This document shows positions 12,645 to 15,070 of a stretch of DNA of 15,070 bases, piece by piece. Location of the stretch: positions 1-15,070 of the forward strand of contig VGXD01000017.1 in the NCBI GenBank assembly GCA_016873525.1, given 5' to 3'. This DNA comes from Nitrospira sp. GTDB taxonomy: Bacteria; Nitrospirota; Nitrospiria; Nitrospirales; Nitrospiraceae. The position numbers and the translations under genes were made by a program. How positions within the stretch are numbered: the stretch's first letter is position 1; every line of letters begins with the position of its first letter. Below the pieces are notes generated by a model. The model saw only the letters and a list, made by a program, of their open reading frames with translations. It was not told the origin of the DNA and did not search any database.

Positions 12645-14750
12645 ATGCCGGTTTTTGCTTGGTCGCTGCTGTCCCTGGGAGGGCCTTCTACGCGATCCCT
12701 CGTCCTATTCCTCTTGCTGATCCTCGCGGCTCCCTGCCTGGCGGCCCCCCCCGACCTCAAGCAACCCAACGCCTATGCAGTAGTGATCGGGATCAGCCAG
12801 TATCGGGAGGAAGGGATCCCCAAAGTGGTCTACGCCGCCAAGGACGCGGAAGCGATCGCCCAGGTCTTGGAAAAACAGGCCGGCATTCCGAAATCTCACA
12901 TCAAGCTGATGATCGATGGCAAGGCCACGGGGAGTGACTTCCATAAACTCGGCGACTGGCTTAAGATCAAAGTCCGGCAAGCAGATTCCACGGTCTACCT
13001 CTACTATGCCGGCCACGGCACGCCGGACGCCAAGACCAGCGAACCTTCGCTGGTGCCGTGGGATGGGGACCCGGATTTTCCCAACACGCTCTACCCGCTC
13101 GCAACGCTCTATGCGGCGTTGGAACAGTTGCCGGCCGCGAATATCGTCGTCTGGCTTGACTCCTGTTTTTCCGGAGCCGAAGGCCGGTCGGTGTTGGCCA
13201 AGGGGACCAGACCATTTCGATTGGAGATGGACAAGCTGGCGCCCAGCGCCCTCAAGAAAGTGATCGTTATGGCGGCGGCGACCGGCAAGCAAATGTCTTC
13301 CGACTATGACAAGGCGGGCCATGGGCTGTTTACCCATGCGGTCCTGACGGGGCTGCAAGGGGGGGCGGATACGGATAAGAACGGGCTCGTGACACTCCAA
13401 GAACTCTATCCGTACGTGAAGCGACAGGTGGTCGATACGGCCGCGGAAGAGCTGACGCGGGAGCAGACGCCCGTGCTGCTGCCAGGCGAAGAGGTCTTGG
13501 CGACCAAAGGGGGCTTCCCAGTAGCCTTGGCGATTCCGGGCGGGCCAGTCCCCCTCAAGCCGACGGTCTCCTTGAGTCAGGCGGAGCAGGAACTCAAGGC
13601 CTTGGAGGAGCAAGAGCGGCAGGTCGATGAGCAGGCCAAGCAGGAAACGCTCAAGCGTCAGATCGAGAAGAAGAAGCAGGAAATTGAACAGAAAAAACGG
13701 AAACTCGAGCTCGCGAAGGTCATGCCATATGAAGGGGCGCTTCCGGAAGGCTTGTCCAATCAGAGCGATGCGAAGGTTCTGCAACGTGATGCCAGTGGCT
13801 GCCTATGGGTCGAAACCGTGGGTCGTATACCATTCGGTCGCGATGATTCCAGAGAACAGGCCCGTGGCAAGGCCCTCTCGTCCGCGAGGGCGCGAGCGGT
13901 AGCTTTTGAAAGCGCATTGGGAGTCGTGCCGGGACGTATTATGATGGAAAAGATTATGCAGGAGGGACCTCAAGATGCTGGCAGTTGTGTCAACTGTCAG
14001 TATGTCGTTCATTACAAAGCTTGCGTAGTGCTTTTGCCGGAACAGTCGGAGGCCCAGGCCGTCAAGGCTCCTTCGTACTCAACTCCGAAACAACAGGTTG
14101 TGGAAATGATCGGGAAGGACGGCGCGCCGATGCGGCTGGTGTCGGAGGGGGAGTTTCTCTACGGGGAGAACAACAAGCGCCTCTCGTTGCCCGCCTTCTA
14201 CATGGACCAGTACGAAGTGACGACGGCACTCTATGCGGAGTTTATGGCGGACACGGGATGGAAAGCACCGGAGTATTGGAAGACCGGCGGGATTTTTTCA
14301 ACCGCGACATGGAAAGCCCACGGCCAGAAGCCGGTGGTGGGGGTGGATTGGCACGATGCCGACGCCTATTGCCGGTATTATGGCAAGCGGCTGCCCACCG
14401 AACAAGAATGGGAGAAGGCCGCCCGTGGGACCGATGGACGGACCTATCCTTGGGGGAACGACGCGCCGACGAGCCAGCAGGCGAATTTCAACCGGGGGAC
14501 CATTTTCCAGGACTATGAAGTCCTCGTGAACGTCGGCAGCCTGGAGGATGGCAAGAGTCCCTACGGGATCTATGACCTGGCCGGCAATGTCTGGGAATGG
14601 ACCAGTTCGGACTACGACAGTAGCCGAAAGGTGCTCCGGGGCGGCTCGTGGAGCGCTTACGCGAGCAACATGCGTTCGGCGAGCCGGCTCGACAACACCC
14701 CGACGGACCGGTACAACGGCATCGGGTTCCGTTGTGCGAAGACTCCCTGA
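12645..14750 (+). CDS. Secreted caspase-family (C14) protease fused to a formylglycine-enzyme/C-type-lectin domain; possible DGR variable protein
   Basis: The 701-residue product begins with a signal peptide (hydrophobic LVLFLLLILAAPCLAA, about 19-34). The caspase-like p20 domain (about 40-290) has catalytic H124 in YYAGHG and C174 in WLDSCFSG. Next come a Glu/Lys/Gln coiled coil (about 310-358) and a middle region (about 360-470) with an Ala/Arg helix resembling FlgT/LPP20 N-terminal folds and a CVNC motif. The C-terminal SUMF1/FGE domain (about 488-701) shows MDQYEVT, GVDWHDADAYCRYYGKRLPT, WEKAARG, GNVWEWT, RGGSW and GFRCA. True formylglycine enzymes carry two catalytic cysteines after GGS; here that segment reads SWSAYASNMR, so FGly synthesis is unlikely and a binding role is likelier. 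Codons in the last 110 bases resemble a DGR variable region. ATG 12645 is chosen as the start; GTG 12594 is the alternative. Neither has a Shine-Dalgarno. Confidence 0.88.
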   Translation: MPVFAWSLLSLGGPSTRSLVLFLLLILAAPCLAAPPDLKQPNAYAVVIGISQYREEGIPKVVYAAKDAEAIAQVLEKQAGIPKSHIKLMIDGKATGSDFHKLGDWLKIKVRQADSTVYLYYAGHGTPDAKTSEPSLVPWDGDPDFPNTLYPLATLYAALEQLPAANIVVWLDSCFSGAEGRSVLAKGTRPFRLEMDKLAPSALKKVIVMAAATGKQMSSDYDKAGHGLFTHAVLTGLQGGADTDKNGLVTLQELYPYVKRQVVDTAAEELTREQTPVLLPGEEVLATKGGFPVALAIPGGPVPLKPTVSLSQAEQELKALEEQERQVDEQAKQETLKRQIEKKKQEIEQKKRKLELAKVMPYEGALPEGLSNQSDAKVLQRDASGCLWVETVGRIPFGRDDSREQARGKALSSARARAVAFESALGVVPGRIMMEKIMQEGPQDAGSCVNCQYVVHYKACVVLLPEQSEAQAVKAPSYSTPKQQVVEMIGKDGAPMRLVSEGEFLYGENNKRLSLPAFYMDQYEVTTALYAEFMADTGWKAPEYWKTGGIFSTATWKAHGQKPVVGVDWHDADAYCRYYGKRLPTEQEWEKAARGTDGRTYPWGNDAPTSQQANFNRGTIFQDYEVLVNVGSLEDGKSPYGIYDLAGNVWEWTSSDYDSSRKVLRGGSWSAYASNMRSASRLDNTPTDRYNGIGFRCAKTP
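14640..14747 (+). other. Candidate DGR variable region (VR) at the 3' end of the lectin-fold domain
   Basis: After RGGSW the fold's surface-loop positions read S-A-Y, S-N, S, L-D-N, D and Y-N-G. Every codon except GCT has the form NNC (AGC, TAC, AGC, AAC, AGC, CTC, GAC, AAC, GAC, TAC, AAC, GGC), as expected if AAC codons of a template repeat were copied with adenine mutagenesis. The surrounding framework codons (RSA, R, PT, R, IGFRCA) are those held constant in DGR target proteins of this fold. GC-rich third positions could produce the same look, and no template repeat is visible in the window. Confidence 0.4.
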
Positions 14751-15002
14751 GCCCCTTGAGCACTTGAATCCTTGAACCCGTGACGCTTCGTGTTGTTGCT
14801 ACTGGAGTGATTCCCTCCGATCGTCCCCACGGCCTCCGCGCTGCCCGAACGGCTTTCCGGCCTCGGCCCCTCCCCGGCTTGACAGTTCCTAACTGCGATC
14901 CTAAAATGCCATCGCTGGTTCTGCGGCTATTACTCATCTAACTTGAGAGTGGCCTGATCAATCTGGCCAGTTATTGTTACTACGAAAGGGCTTGCTCTGC
15001 CT
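14751..15002 (+). other. Non-coding stretch after the caspase-family gene
   Basis: No convincing gene was found here. It begins with three CTTGA repeats (14755-14778), then a GC-rich part to 14878. A strong promoter at 14879-14907 follows, then a reading frame of 11 codons from ATG 14906 (hydrophobic, stopped by TAA), and a weak inverted repeat TGGCC/GGCCA (14950-14954, 14965-14969). It could be the leader of the next gene or a small RNA. No rho-independent terminator with a T tract is seen after 14750. Confidence 0.5.
14879..14907 (+). promoter_or_regulatory. Strong sigma-70 promoter (TTGACA, 17 bp, TAAAAT) pointing out of the window
   Basis: A perfect -35 (14879-14884) and a five-of-six -10 (14902-14907) are separated by exactly 17 bases. 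Transcription should start near 14914. What it drives begins in the last 150 bases: possibly the partial reading frame at 15003, or a non-coding RNA. Confidence 0.7.
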
Positions 15003-15070
15003 ATGCCACTCGCCAGGACCTTACCCAGGCATGCGGCTAGATGTCTTGCCCTGTGGGTACTATTCTGTTC
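15003..15070 (+). CDS. Possible start of a secreted protein, cut by window edge
   Basis: From ATG 15003 the frame is open to the end (22 full codons). It has an Arg/His-rich n-region (MPLARTLPRHAAR) followed by a hydrophobic CLALWVLFC segment, like a signal peptide or lipoprotein signal. There is no good Shine-Dalgarno; AAAGGG lies 13 bases upstream. Too short to identify; the promoter at 14879 would give it a leader of about 90 bases. Confidence 0.35.
   Translation, partial: MPLARTLPRHAARCLALWVLFC

Larger units (their letters stand above)
10559..15070. mobile_element. Left part of an integrated element at tRNA-His (right end beyond window)
   Basis: Starting at the tRNA 3' half, the region carries integrase, two co-directed small RHH genes, a divergent third RHH-like gene and a caspase/lectin-fold cargo gene. 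Gene content changes abruptly from the housekeeping block before it. The control region around 12300 is locally AT-rich. No attR, phage structural, relaxase or replication gene is in view, so the type (integrative element, satellite or prophage remnant) is open. Confidence 0.6.

Noticed and set aside
10587..15070. A second copy of the tRNA-His 3' end (attR)
   Set aside because: Searched by eye for TTCGAAACCCG and CACTCACCCC. The closest, TTGAACCCGTGAC near 14773, is too different to call.
14751..15070. DGR template repeat after the candidate variable region
   Set aside because: No stretch resembling GCGTTCGGCG...CGG...ATCGGGTTCC with extra A residues occurs before the window ends.

Overview
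The window looks like a GC-rich chromosome of a Gram-negative bacterium. The order leuS, lptE-like, holA, with rpsT convergent and pyrF divergent, together with a globin-type sensor kinase beside an NtrC-type regulator and the style of the integrase, suggests a Nitrospira-like member of Nitrospirota. That placement is inference from gene content and composition; no search was run. The lptE-like gene implies an outer membrane.

Layout. Bases 1-1732 (minus strand) hold a two-component pair: an NtrC-family response regulator followed by the N-terminus of a globin-coupled sensor, cut by the window edge. Der, a ribosome-assembly GTPase, lies upstream on the same strand (1859-3178). It diverges, across a 52-base gap framed by an 11-bp inverted repeat, from a HAD phosphatase of the GMP/IMP nucleotidase (YrfG) type (3262-3957). 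A small SAM methyltransferase (3999-4616, minus) converges on the HAD gene and diverges from leuS. leuS, an lptE-like lipoprotein gene and holA form a plus-strand operon (4796-9275). rpsT (minus) overlaps the 3' end of holA by 29 bases. pyrF and tRNA-His(GTG) follow on the plus strand.

From tRNA-His onward the sequence reads as the left part of an integrated element. A tyrosine integrase (minus) ends inside the antisense strand of the tRNA, so its last 20 residues are encoded by the attachment site. Upstream of it, in the same operon, are two small ribbon-helix-helix (RHH) genes, one of 48 codons. They are driven by a near-consensus promoter whose spacer is filled by a perfect 16-bp palindrome, a likely autorepression operator. 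Divergent from them is a third RHH-like gene, followed by the apparent cargo: a secreted caspase-family (C14) protease with a coiled coil, a Cys-containing middle region, and a C-terminal formylglycine-enzyme/C-type-lectin fold lacking both catalytic cysteines. The last 110 bases of this gene look like the variable region of a diversity-generating retroelement (DGR). Any template repeat and reverse transcriptase would lie beyond 15070 and were not seen. A very strong promoter lies 130 bases after the gene and points out of the window.

Regulatory pattern. Core-gene promoters repeatedly show an extended -10 (TGN directly before TAnnnn), and several place the start codon at or within a few bases of the predicted transcription start with no Shine-Dalgarno sequence, suggesting leaderless or near-leaderless mRNAs. 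Most promoters in the element instead use a consensus TTGACA -35.
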